NCBI GenBank assembly: GCA_916610825.1
Contig: OU744452.1
Coordinates: 19,683,830 to 19,747,829, forward strand
Origin: Haliclystus octoradiatus
Lineage: Eukaryota > Cnidaria > Staurozoa > Stauromedusae > Haliclystidae
Length of the DNA: 64,000 bases
Direction of reading: 5' to 3'
The position numbers were made by a program, and so were the translations under genes. Positions 37,701 to 48,100 of the stretch are shown in pieces (position 1 is the first letter of the stretch; each line of letters starts with the position of its first letter). Below the pieces are notes generated by a model, which was not told where the DNA came from, ran no database searches, and saw nothing but the letters and a program-made list of their open reading frames with translations.

Positions 37701-38503
37701 CAAAAACATTGACATCAGGTCTTGATGATTTTCCACGTGCATCTCATCCGACAACAGATGAACGTCATATTGATTTGCGATGTTGGATGGCACTCGCATC
37801 GAGAGTAATGGCAAATATTGCTGATGCTGTTGGCGATAAAGATGAAAAATATGCAAATACGTATCAAGATTTAGTTGATAATAAATTATTAAATCAATTA
37901 CATTGGTCTGAGAAATTGAAACAATACGCTGATTATGGTAATCATTCGAAATTTGTCAAGTTGGAAAAACATCAACCACATCCTGATTTCCCAGCAAAAA
38001 CTGTACGAGTTGTAAAATCAAAAACTGGACCACAATTAAAATATGTCCCATCATTCGGATATGTCTCTTTATTTCCATTTCTACTTAATATCTTAGATCC
38101 ATCTTCTTCACAATTAAAACAAATTTTAACTGATTTAAGAAAACCAGAGCTTCTTTGGACTGACTACGGATTGCGATCGTTAGCAAAAAATGATGCACTT
38201 TACATGAAGAAAAATACTGAACATGATCCGCCATATTGGCGTGGACCTATATGGATTAATATGAATTATTTAGCCGTTAGATCATTACATTATTATGCAA
38301 AATTAGAAGGTGCAAATCAAGAGTTAGCTGCTGATATTTATAATGAGCTACGTGGTAATCTTATAAAAAATATTGTTAAACAGTATGAAACCACTGGATA
38401 TTTATGGGAACAGTATAACGATAAGACAGGAAAGGGTCAAGGATGTTTTCCATTCTCAGGTTGGACAGCACTTGTCACCCTTATCTTAGGTGAAATATAT
38501 TAA
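31715..38503 (+). CDS. MOGS: Mannosyl-oligosaccharide glucosidase (ER glucosidase I, GH63)
   Basis: Four exons: 31715-31977, 33032-33133, 34996-35182 and 36617-38503, all with GT...AG introns and matching phases; 812 residues, close to the usual length. The enzyme removes the outermost alpha-1,2-linked glucose from Glc3Man9GlcNAc2 on new glycoproteins. Residues 1-33 are basic and cytosolic, and about 34-51 form a single signal-anchor helix (type II, catalytic part in the ER lumen). The N-terminal GH63 domain starts near FWGSYRSHLYFGMRTRSPDS and includes FVKRPFGDHGGDW. The catalytic barrel has RSFFPRGFLWDEGFHQL, GLDDFPRASHP and SEHDPPYWRG-type motifs (here TEHDPPYWRGPIWINMNYLA). Nothing looks broken. 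The last exon carries most of the barrel without introns. Introns 2 and 3 hold four small DNA elements. Confidence 0.96.
33332..34444. mobile_element. Non-autonomous DNA transposon in MOGS intron 2
   Basis: The left end TAGGGGAGACCAGGGTCACA matches the reverse complement of the right end (TAGGGGAGACCGGGTACACA) over about 20 bases with a few differences, enclosing 1.1 kb. No transposase frame is visible inside. A further AGTCACCCAGTCTGG-type motif near the right side may be part of subterminal repeats. The superfamily cannot be told from the ends. Confidence 0.6.
34710..34887. mobile_element. CAGT-ended MITE in MOGS intron 2
   Basis: Begins CAGTCAAACCTTTTAATAAC after TA and ends with an imperfect inverted copy (TTAAGGCTTCAATTG); 178 bp. 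It contains the GACC...GTCAATTTATTT segment shared with the element at 36146-36321. CAGT-type ends with TA flanks suggest the pogo/Tc1-mariner group, which is an inference. Confidence 0.5.
35307..35543. mobile_element. CAGAGCCATC-family MITE in MOGS intron 3
   Basis: The left end CAGAGCCATCTATTTATAAA and the right end GTAAATAAATGGCTCTG form inverted repeats that continue through GGACAC/GTGTCC, about 30 bases in all. 237 bp, non-coding. Relatives are at 2546-2735, 1556-1594 and 47918-48188. Confidence 0.75.
36146..36321. mobile_element. CAGT-ended MITE with 1.6 internal repeat units, MOGS intron 3
   Basis: Starts CAGTCAAACCTGTTAGGTCA and ends AGGCTACTG before TA; 176 bp. Read in reverse complement it contains ACAGGTGGTCTTTAGATACA, GGGTCAATTCAGTAGAAATA and TTTTAGACATTGCAAGAAT, then a second partial ACTATAGGTAGGTGGTC. 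This is one and a half of the 74-bp unit that is tandemly amplified at 54897-56125. Confidence 0.6.
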
Positions 38504-39254
38504 TTTTGAAGACATATACATTAATGTTTGGTCATATTCACAATTTTTAATTACTCATTCGAATAGATCATAATTGATATGGATGTGGAATATATATTTG
38601 TTCATTGTTGTAATGATTGTCCATGTGTTGATGTTTCTCTCTTGCATCAATATTGGAATTGCCTCTCTGGAGTATTAAGAATGATAAACAAACAGTCTGG
38701 CTAGAGTATTTACAATTGCACATTGTACTGGCCTATTGCACTGGTTTCCACTTCAATCCATGACTAATTTGTTACTAACTGTCGGTGCCTTTCTATTTAT
38801 AATTATGGAACTCAAATTGATTCATCTGATATTTTACAATATTTGATCAAATCAAAATTAGTTAGTCAGTTAATTATTTATTGTTATATTGTATTCGATT
38901 ATAATTCTTAAAAGAGAGTATATTTTAATACAAATATGATTAAATTGTGTAGGTGTTCTTTTTGAGTAAAACGATTTGCATTTTTGCAATTAATTCAAAT
39001 TAAATGGAATTGAATTGGATTATGTCGAAACGAATGAAATCCTGTGTTTTTATTGCTATAATTTCTTACAAATTTAATAAGCAAGAATTTATAATTTAGA
39101 ACTACAATGCCATATACACATGCTATATATACAGTATAGCAGCCCAGCTATGAATGGTAGATAAATTGACCATTATGTGCAGGTGGACTTTATATACAGG
39201 GTGATTCAATATTCAAACAATGCAAGCTAATCGATGAATTCAGGACAACTGAAA

Positions 39255-39461
39255 TTAAAGGAGCAAAAATGACCGGCAGGCGCTACGCACTTAGGATCAT
39301 GTGCACGCTTATTGTTATAACACAATGTTCATTGTTGACATGAATTTTATTACAAGTTAGGCCTGCTTATAACAATTGTTTCAAAGCGAGACGGTTGAAT
39401 TACGCTAAGCATAAATTCAACTTGTGCTCGCAGCGGTTGCCGGTCAATTTTGCCCCTTTAA
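39255..39461. mobile_element. TTAA-ended MITE, copy 1
   Basis: 207 bp running from TTAAAGGAGCAAAAATGACC to its inverted counterpart (GGTCAATTTTGCCCCTTTAA). The inverted repeats span about 30 bases. The second copy at 46870-47076 has exactly the same length, opposite orientation and only a handful of differences. TTAA at both ends would fit piggyBac-type target choice (inference). Confidence 0.8.
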
Positions 39462-39464
39462 GCC

Positions 39465-39788
39465 ATCTATTGTTAACCAGCATTGTGTCATTATCATTTT
39501 AAATGTGATCTGTGTGATTCAGATTATTTAGGATACACAGCACGCCACCCACACGAACGCATAGACAACCATTGCTATTCCAATATTAGCAAACATCAAA
39601 GTCATGGTGTCTCAGTAAATGAGTCAATTTCTAATTGTTTTAAAATTCTTAGAAAATGTCAATCTAAAACGGATTGTTTAATTTATGAAATGCTACATAA
39701 AGAAATTAAATTTAATAATAATTTAAAAATATTGGCAGGTGAACAGTGCTCAATGCTTGTAAATAGCAGAGCGGTAAATAATAAATAA
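39465..39788 (+). pseudogene. Penelope-like element remnant, GIY-YIG endonuclease end
   Basis: The open frame reads CHYHFKCDLCDSDYLGYTAR, then HPHERIDNHCYSNISKH, and ends near EMLHKEIKFNNNLKILAGEQ. This is the C-terminal GIY-YIG nuclease region typical of Penelope-like retroelements (here DYLGYTARHPHERI). The reverse transcriptase part is missing, so the copy is 5'-truncated; the TTAA MITE ends a few bases upstream. A TA-rich stretch follows the stop. Confidence 0.65.
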
Positions 39789-41214
39789 TAGCGTCAAGAA
39801 AAAATGGTGTCACAGCAAAAATGGTGTGTCTTTCTTGACTCTATTATTATTATATGTATATATATATATATATACATATTCTATTGTTAATTTTAGTATA
39901 AATATGTAGAAAAATTGTTTTATTTTAACTTGAAAATTGCAGAAGTTGAGTCTAGCCAAAACGTTGTTCAAACTCATAATAAAATTTCAAAGTTGTTGCT
40001 ATTGACTTTTTCATTGAAAGTAAAAAGTAAATGACTTCTTAAACGAGTAAATTAGAATAGATAGCTATATTATGTAAAGAAAACAAACAATTAGTGTTTA
40101 ATAAGATTTTGTAAAACGTCATTTTATTGGCAATTCTGACAACTAAAACATGAATTAATAAAACTCTATAGAAAACTCTATTTATAAATAGCAATCATTT
40201 CTCTCATCTTTGATCTTCGTGTATTTGTTCACCATCTTTATATGTCAGGCTTGACTTAAACTGATTTTTTGGAATCAAAATGAGAAAGTCTAATATCATG
40301 GAAAACACCTCCTTTTTCAATACCAAAATGTTGATACCTAAATGCCATGAATGAGGTCAGCAAATTTTGCGATGAATTCATTAAATATATCCCGTAAAAA
40401 GTTTGATTATAGCTCCCCGAATGATTGCCAATCAAATTCCTTGGATGGAGGTGAATCAAATTTCTTATGAAAAATCGTCTAAAAAATAAATGATTGATAG
40501 TGATGTAAAATAAGTAAACAAATTGGTTGGTCAAGGTTTGAAGCCGATCTGTTTAGATATGACGGAGTTTTCATACGTTTTAATATGTTTTGATACGTTC
40601 AACGTGTGTGCCGCGCGTTTATTTTAAATAGACAATTGAAAACCCCCATCCGTAGAATGTTTAGAGGCTCCTAAAAAATGTGCTCCCTACGAAAGACAAA
40701 CATAAACAAGTCCGACATATAGACATCAATTCTGGAAAGACTGACGAAACAAAACTATAAACTTGTATGATTAGCGTATAAACAACTCACAAATGTCTAT
40801 ATTCATACATATCTTTTGTTTTCAATCGAGGCAGCCAAATGAAGTCCCAATACAATTAAATTCTTCGTTACTTGCAGCCAATCTGTCTCATCTCCGCTGC
40901 TACTAACTATTTAATTTACTTCAGAATAATCGATAAAATGCAATCAAAATTATGGGATTTTGTTCGATTTTATCTGCAAATTCTCCTTTAATAAACCTCA
41001 CTCCACAAAATCTCCTACCAGCTGCCATGTTTATGATAGTCTTTACTTCTCTTTGTAGAGTTTTGTTTGCAAAATGTCATAATCAGTGGCAATTGCAGCA
41101 AAAAGAGTATTTCATAATTTCATATTAAAATTTTCAGCCAAGTATCCTTTTCGTCTCCTCTACTAAAAGTCTATGAAAACCATAGACTTACAGTAAATCT
41201 AAGTGTAAAGTTAG

Positions 41215-41276
41215 CCTGCGTCACAGACCAAAACATTTTTAGAGCGTTCTAAAAATGTTTTGGTCTGTGACGCAGG
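41215..41276. repeat. Perfect hairpin with 29-base arms
   Basis: The left arm CCTGCGTCACAGACCAAAAC plus ATTTTTAGA is repeated exactly in reverse complement after a 4-base loop (GCGT). Confidence 0.85.
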
Positions 41277-41384
41277 ATAAGTCTATTTTATGATGAAAAT
41301 TCAGTAATTTTTTCTACGAAGAATCAAATGCGATTTGAGTAAATTGATTAGATTGATTTTATCGATCGATTGATCAGTAAGATA

Positions 41385-41753
41385 CATTAAAGTAATGTAG
41401 ACGGTGTCGCATTACCGATGTCATCCGTACCACAACCCTATTCCTAGAGGAGTGGCTTTTTTCGCTGAGAGCAATGATTTTAAACGCTCTTTGTTGATCT
41501 CAGCCGCGACACTTCAGATCAATTTCAACAGATTTCATGGCAGATAGGTCTCAATTGTCAATGCGCAACGATGCGCCGCAGCTACTCACAATGCAATTCC
41601 CTCTGGACCATTCCATTCGCCATCCTCAGATGGTACTCAATTGATATTTTAGATAAAGTCAAGGCTGAGTTGACCTTCTGGTGATTTGAACCACAGCCGA
41701 TAAGATATTATCCGGTCTGAGTTCGGTTGCTCTGCCATCTGAGCTAATCCTCC
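41385..41753 (-). repeat. tRNA-headed SINE, copy C (most complete)
   Basis: On the minus strand it begins GGAGGATTAGCTCAGATGGC. TAGCTCAGATGG fits a pol III A box and, about 40 bases further, GTGGTTCAAATC fits a B box, so the head derives from a tRNA. The body continues with GAGTACCATCTGAGGATGGC and ends near GACACCGTCTACATTACTTT. Total about 369 bp. Related copies lie at 104-425, 1226-1440 and 47697-48231. It is not a working tRNA gene because a foldable cloverleaf with proper acceptor pairing is not evident. Confidence 0.75.
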
Positions 41754-42157
41754 TTTAATAATGATATTGATAATAAAACATTGGCCATTCCAATACCTTG
41801 TATAATAGTCAGCATATTTACACCAATATCTTATCCATGTAGAGTTGATCATCCTGCGAAACAGTGAGTTCATGCACGAGCACTGAACAACTCATGATTA
41901 TTAATCGTTCCGGAACATTTCATGAAATTTGTAAATATTGACAAAACATTTTTCAAATTTTGTAAAATAGTGACATGTAAGGATAGAACAATAAGCTATA
42001 TCCAAATCCATTGTCCCAAAAAGCGATTTCATTCCATTTATTCAACCCATCAAATATATTGCAGTGATTCATTGCATTCCGAAGACCGATTGCAAACAGA
42101 GCTCTGATTGCAAAGGCTGCCGGTCAACTTTATGCCTTTAAAGCTATAGTAATTCAT

Positions 42158-42254
42158 TAGCCTCACTCCATCACGGCCCTCATTTCCGCGCGGCGCTCCA
42201 GTGAGCTTCACTGGAGTGCCGCGCGGAAATGAGGGCCGTGATGGAATGAGGCTA
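42158..42254. repeat. GC-rich 97-bp hairpin
   Basis: Arms of 47 bases with two mismatches around a 3-base loop: TAGCCTCACTCCATCACGGC on the left, GCCGTGATGGAATGAGGCTA on the right, with CATTTCCGCGCGGC in the middle of the left arm. It is strikingly GC-rich for this AT-rich window. It may be a minimal foldback element or a single insertion. Confidence 0.85.
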
Positions 42255-42289
42255 GTACTTCATTTTAGACTATTAATAATCACTTAAAA

Positions 42290-43255
42290 AAAACTCGAGT
42301 CACGATTCGTGGATTTGTATCACGTGTGTACGTAGCAGTTATATCAAGACAACCCACGGGATTCCATCGTAACCACTAAAAGCGGTTTTAACCAAAAAGC
42401 TAGAACATGTGTTTTGAAAATGGCGACGAGCTGCGACAGATTGAATATTTTTTTATAAAATCAAATTAAATGTATACTCTTGTTCGTTGGCCATCGAAAT
42501 TCAGACCCATTCGTTCGCTAACAACAAACAAGAAATCCATACCGTAAACGAGGCCGCCGAGTAAACTCCTGGGTCTAATAAGGGATTGCATCACTCTTGT
42601 GAGTGGGTTATCGGAATTTAGATCCACGAGTTCCCCAACAACAAACTCGAAATCCATATCGTAAACGAGACCGCCGAGTTTCCGATATGGATTTCTCGTT
42701 TGTTGTTAGAGAACGAGTGGGTCTAAATTTCGATGGCCCACGAACAAAGAGTGATGTAATCATTTTAATAATCATGTAACATAGCCTTTGTCTGGAACAT
42801 CAATTATCTCTCATCAATTTCACTACAACAATGATTTGTTTTCTAATTTAATGGGTCATTGATTTTTAATTAAATGCAAATTGAATGAAATTGTTACGAA
42901 TATCATTTAAAAATATAACGCGAAGAATTCAATATGTTTGCAATATTAGAAATATATAGTAAAAGTTACATCTGAATGTAGCAAATCCCAAGTTGTTACT
43001 TTTTTTAATTTCTCAATTGAATTTTCAATTACAGAGTATACATTTAGTCGATTTTATGAAAAATATTCAATCTGTCGCAGCTAGTCGCCATTTTCAAAAC
43101 ATGTGTTCCGTGAAGGTATAGCTCTATAACTGCAGACGTGCGGGTATAGACCTATACCTGCACGCTTTTTGGGGTTGCCATGGAATTTCGTGGGTTGTCT
43201 TGACATAACTGCTAAACACGTGGTACAAATCCACCAATCATGATAGAAGTTTTTT
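42290..43255. mobile_element. Foldback element of about 1 kb with complex arms
   Basis: The left segment 42305-42445 (GGATTTGTATCACGTGTGTA, AAGACAACCCACGGGATTCC, GCGACGAGCTGCGACAGATT) is the reverse complement of 43050-43245 (AATCTGTCGCAGCTAGTCGC, TTTCGTGGGTTGTCTTGACA, CACGTGGTACAAATCC). Inside, a second nested inverted pair around TCGTAAACGAGGCCGCCGAG and AACAAACTCGAAATCCATAT lies at 42465-42740. Half of the element recurs at 3350-3870. No coding frame. Confidence 0.6.
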
Positions 43256-43349
43256 TCAAGTGATTATTAAATTCCAATAACCCACTTAAGGAGTGATGAA
43301 ATCCCTCATTATATACCATTTTAATTGATTCCTCTTAGTTTCAATTGTA

Positions 43350-44225
43350 AAAAGAAAAGACAGTCATTAATGACGTGTGACTCAAATGCTGATCATATTG
43401 CCTTGCAAGCTGATTTAGACAACATCTTGCAGTGGGCCACTCATAACCAGCTAACAATGGCATGCCATAAATGCGAAGTATTACATTTGGGAAAAAATAA
43501 TCCTAAGCAAAATTATCATCTTGGAGAAGTAGATTTAGAATCTGTTGATAAAATCAGAGATCTAGGTGTTTTAATGACATCAACGTTAAATTTTTCTACA
43601 CTTATAACAACAATTGTAAAAAAAGCAGCTATTCGTAGTAGAATGATTAATCGTGTATTTTATAGCAGAGATTGTTCATTTAAAATCAAACTATTTATGA
43701 CGTATGTGCGTCCCATCCTTGAATATGCCAGTGAGGTCTGGTCACCAATTTTGATAAAAGATATCAAATTGCTAGAATCTGTGCAACGACGATTTTCAAA
43801 AACACTGCTGTATCAATATGATTTAATTTATAAAGAACGCATCGTTAATTTGAATATCGAAACACTTGAAAGTAGAAGATTGATTGCTGACCTATTATTT
43901 TGTTATAAAGTTATTAATAGTTTTGTGGATATTGACTCCAGTAACCTTATTGCTGTCACTCCACATGGTCGACTTGTTGTGCCAATGGCGCATTCAAATC
44001 GCCATCGTCAAACCTTTTTTGTAAGATGCATAAATGTATATAACTCTTTAAGCCTGGAAACACGTCAGGCACCCAATGTTTATAAATTCAAAATATATCT
44101 CTCCAATGAAAATCTATCTAAATTCTTAATTATGTAAAACTATTTAATCATTTGTTAATTTATGTTATGTTATTCTGTATGTAATTCACATTTATATGCT
44201 GTTATGCAGAAATAAACAAATCATT
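43350..44225 (+). pseudogene. LINE (CR1/L2/Jockey-like) 3' fragment, reverse transcriptase C-terminal part
   Basis: An open frame of about 260 codons ends at 44137. It starts inside the palm (HIALQADLDNILQWATHNQL) and continues with IRDLGVLMTSTLNFSTLI, YVRPILEYASEVWSPILIKD and a C-terminal region ending near YNSLSLETRQAPN. The region upstream of the palm, including the catalytic YADD-type motif and the endonuclease, is missing, as in a typical 5'-truncated insertion. The frame itself is open throughout, so the copy is fairly young. The last bases (AAATAAACAAATCATTCATT) resemble a LINE tail. Confidence 0.8.
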
Positions 44226-45173
44226 CATTAATAGCTGACATATATAACCTTTTTAAAAGCAAATGCTAAAATCATAAATTTAAATACTATGTTATATAAT
44301 ATTTATGAGTGCCTAATTATATCTAACTGCAAACGGCTTTTATAAGTGTGATTTTTCATTCCTTCCATCCCATGCAAAACTCCCAAAGGTTGACTGTAAA
44401 TTTAAAGTTGAGAAGCTGTTATGTGATTAATAATTATTGCAATATCCATTTTATTTTAATTTGAATGGTTTTCATTGATTTTAACATTTGCTTTCATTGT
44501 AGGATAAATAATTGCGTATATTTGTTGTGATATTGTATAATAAATGTTCAACTTATTAAGTCATGATTAATGACTGTTGTAACCCTCATGTTACACTATT
44601 TTTGTTGATAAGATTGATTAACCTTGTGAATGTTCGAGAAATACGCAGTTGAGTAGAATAACGACAACTTGTATTTTGTCAGTATTTAATAACTGGTTTT
44701 TCTAATAAAAACAAACATCAATATAATTAATAATATACAAGGTTACATAATATACTATTACTGTTATGATACTACTAAGCGAAAAACAAGTACAATAATT
44801 AACTTCGGTGTATTCCTTACCAGTTAGTATATCTTTCACGAATTCACTTTGTATATGCAGCTCCTTCCAAATCGGAGGCAAGACGACAGCTGAATCATAA
44901 TACTAAAATTACAAATACATTTTACTACTATTTCCTTCTAGGCAAATACTAAATATATGATTAATACAGTCTAAGTGGGTACATCAATTCATGCTAAAAC
45001 ATCTAAATTGTGCGCAAGCGCGTTGTTATAGATACGTAAATTTAATGACGTAGCTCTATAGCATGAAATGTTCATTCAAACAACGAAACACGATTAAGGA
45101 TTACACATAAGGATATATAGGATCTAGATTAATATTGTAAAATACGATTTTGGAGAAAACAACTGTCGTCAAG

Positions 45174-48100
45174 CTAATAAGCAAAGGCTCTCACCTCGAC
45201 CATGCCAAGTATAGCACCCGTTCCATGTAATCGAATCACAAGGAAACGCCCACTCACTGGTTGATCGCAAGTTAGAAAACGGATTCTCTCGTCTTTGAAG
45301 GGTACTCCAGTGACACAACTGCAAATGATAACAAAGTATGAAAGATATATAAGAGAACAGAATTTCAGGGGACGATTACCATAACTGCATGTCATCTATT
45401 CGTCGTGGAGATGCGTTTGATTTACCATGAATCAGATGTTCAGGTCATAATTGTGATGAGTTGTTACTATGTGTATCGATTAACGTCAGACACATAGGCT
45501 CACCAGACAAATCAATACACTTTATATAACTCTGATTATATAATATACTGATTTCATGTAGCAACGTACAACTAATGCCTGATTCCCTTCAGGTCATGAT
45601 CTCTCCATAGCTAGAAGAGAGGTGACATCGTTGAGAGGCTGGGTCTAATATCTCTACAATAATATGTTAATATTTTGCCTACAATTTATTAATTGAATAC
45701 TCTTGAATCAATATGGCTCTGAAAGCATCGCTCAGACACCCATTAATAAGAAAGTCATGAAATGGTTTTGTGCACCGTAATTACCGTGTTATGTTACGTT
45801 GGTCTATATTCATCCGCAGCTTTATACATTCTTGATACGTCATTGTTGTCTCAATTTAGATATAAAAACATGTTGTCAAACGCCATTGCAAGGATTTAAA
45901 GAATTTTCATATCGATAATGAAAACCATTTCGACATGGTTTGAACGAATATTATTTGATTCTTATCGTTTTATGCGCAGTTTCCAAGTTTATCTTTCATT
46001 TCCGGTCTGAGAATATTAAGATTTGCATAAAGATTGATAGATATATTTTGTCAAAAACAAATATGATATAAATTTCAGAGTCAAATGATAGACATCGTGC
46101 ATAGAATAAGAATTATTTTGAACATTATCCTAGCAATTTTTGGGAAAATTTTCAATTTTTGCTTTAAGTAGTGCAAAATTTTCGGTTTCCAGCTATGAAT
46201 CCTGCATACTTCTTGCTTCAAAGCTACCAGACCCCTGCTATTAGGTGCCCATTTGGCATTTAAATATGTCTCTGTACGAGTAATCGAGTATGGAAATTAA
46301 TAGCAATGGCACTGTTGAGGTATATTCCAGCAAGCACTACACATTTGGCGTTCAACATATGGTCCCATCTTCAGCCTAGACTAATTCAACATACGGTTTT
46401 GCATCTGTCTGATCCGGCATCGGTTGATCCTGCACTTGAATTGTAATATCTTTGAGATAAGAGGCGTAATGATCGTCCCTGTTGTAAACCATCACCATCA
46501 TGATTTGATGAGAATTGCCAATATCAACATACCACCATGGATCTGTTTGACGTGCTGTATTAGCGCATCCATATGTCGCACCACCACAGGTTTCAAAGAC
46601 TAGGCCATCGATAGCATTACCACATGCACTGTTTTGATAAATATGAATCTGGCTGCAAGCACGATTCACCAAATTGATTTCTATGAAAAACATCGTATAA
46701 CTTATTGTTCTTATTTATTCAATTCCTTTAAAGACATTAAATTTTATTTCAGATGAAACAGGTTGATAATTTCTCCACTCAAAGTATAGACCCCATCAAA
46801 TATTCTCACAATCGCATGAGATTGGTGACACTGTAATTTTAATCCAGGTAAAAATTCATGAGGTACACTTTAAAGGGGCAAAATTGACCTGCGACCGCTG
46901 CGAGCACAAGTTGAATTTATGCTTAGCGTAATTCAGCCGTCTCGCTTTGAAACAATTGTTATACGCAGGCCTAACTTGTAATAAAATTCATGTCAACAAT
47001 GAACATTGTGTTATAACAATAAGCGTGCACGTGATCCTAAGTGCGTAGCGCCTGCCGGTCATTTTTGCTCCTTTAAGATTTTTCTCATCTGGAGTGCCTC
47101 GATTGCATGACTCTTGCATACCATATAAAACTATCAGCCATGAGAAGTTGTGCATCGATTGCTTAATTTATAATGTCGAAATTGATTCGGTAAATATGGT
47201 TTAGGAAAACACCAAATCGATAAGAATTTCCAATAAGAATTGTCAATGGTTTTGAAATTCTCAAATCATCAATTTAAATTTAAATTCTCATTCGTAAGAT
47301 TCAATTCTCATAAGATCAAATTGCAAGATTGTGATCGTGATCGTGATCGGTTTGGTTTTGTGTTGAGTCGTGATTGATAGTCATAACTCCAAACATATCA
47401 TGTTGATAAATTCAATTTCTGCATAGTCATATATACAAAACTTGAGCAAATGAATCGAAAATGGATAACTAAAATAGCGGATTTATAATTAGGCAAGAAC
47501 TATTAACATTTGATTTCGCCTCTGGAGTGCCTCACATAAACATAAATGTCAGATACGGATTTTTTTAAATTAAAAATTCTCTTTGTATTTTGATTAGATT
47601 ATTCCTTTATAGAGCTGTATATAGCAACATCGTCTGAAGATACAGCCATACGCCATACATTATTAAAGATGCAATACAGCCAATACTATACTGTCAGGAG
47701 GATTAATTCAGATTGCTGAGCAACCGAACTTCAGATCTGGTCATATCTGATCGACTGTGGCTGAAATTCCCCGATGTTCAACTCAGCTCTGACTTTATCT
47801 AAAACATCAAATGAGTACCATCTGAGGATGGTGGATGGATGATCCAGAGGAAATTGCATTGTGAGTACCTGCGGCCCATCGTTGCTCATTGACAATCGAG
47901 GTCTATCTACCATAAAATCTGTACAAGAGTTGGGACACTTCTGCCATTTTTGTATCTTTTTGCCTGGACCCGAGCACGTTTTTAACAGTGCGCATGTGCA
48001 GGAGAATGTTGTGTGTTTTTCAGCCATATTGTATTGTATTTTTTCGCGCGTTTCACTTGAAATGATTGAGAACCTGTTTTCAAAAGAACAAAGATGGATC

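Larger units (their letters stand above)
38504..45173. other. Intergenic region rich in mobile-element remnants
   Basis: No host gene recognised. It holds a TTAA-ended MITE, a Penelope-like remnant, two strong hairpins, a SINE, a foldback element and a LINE 3' end (all listed). A partial copy of the 74-bp unit family lies near 39140-39220. The remaining sequence is AT-rich without visible features. Confidence 0.55.

Noticed and set aside
41699-41753. Functional tRNA gene on the minus strand
   Set aside because: A- and B-box-like motifs are present, but no convincing cloverleaf or acceptor pairing; the segment is the head of a dispersed SINE.
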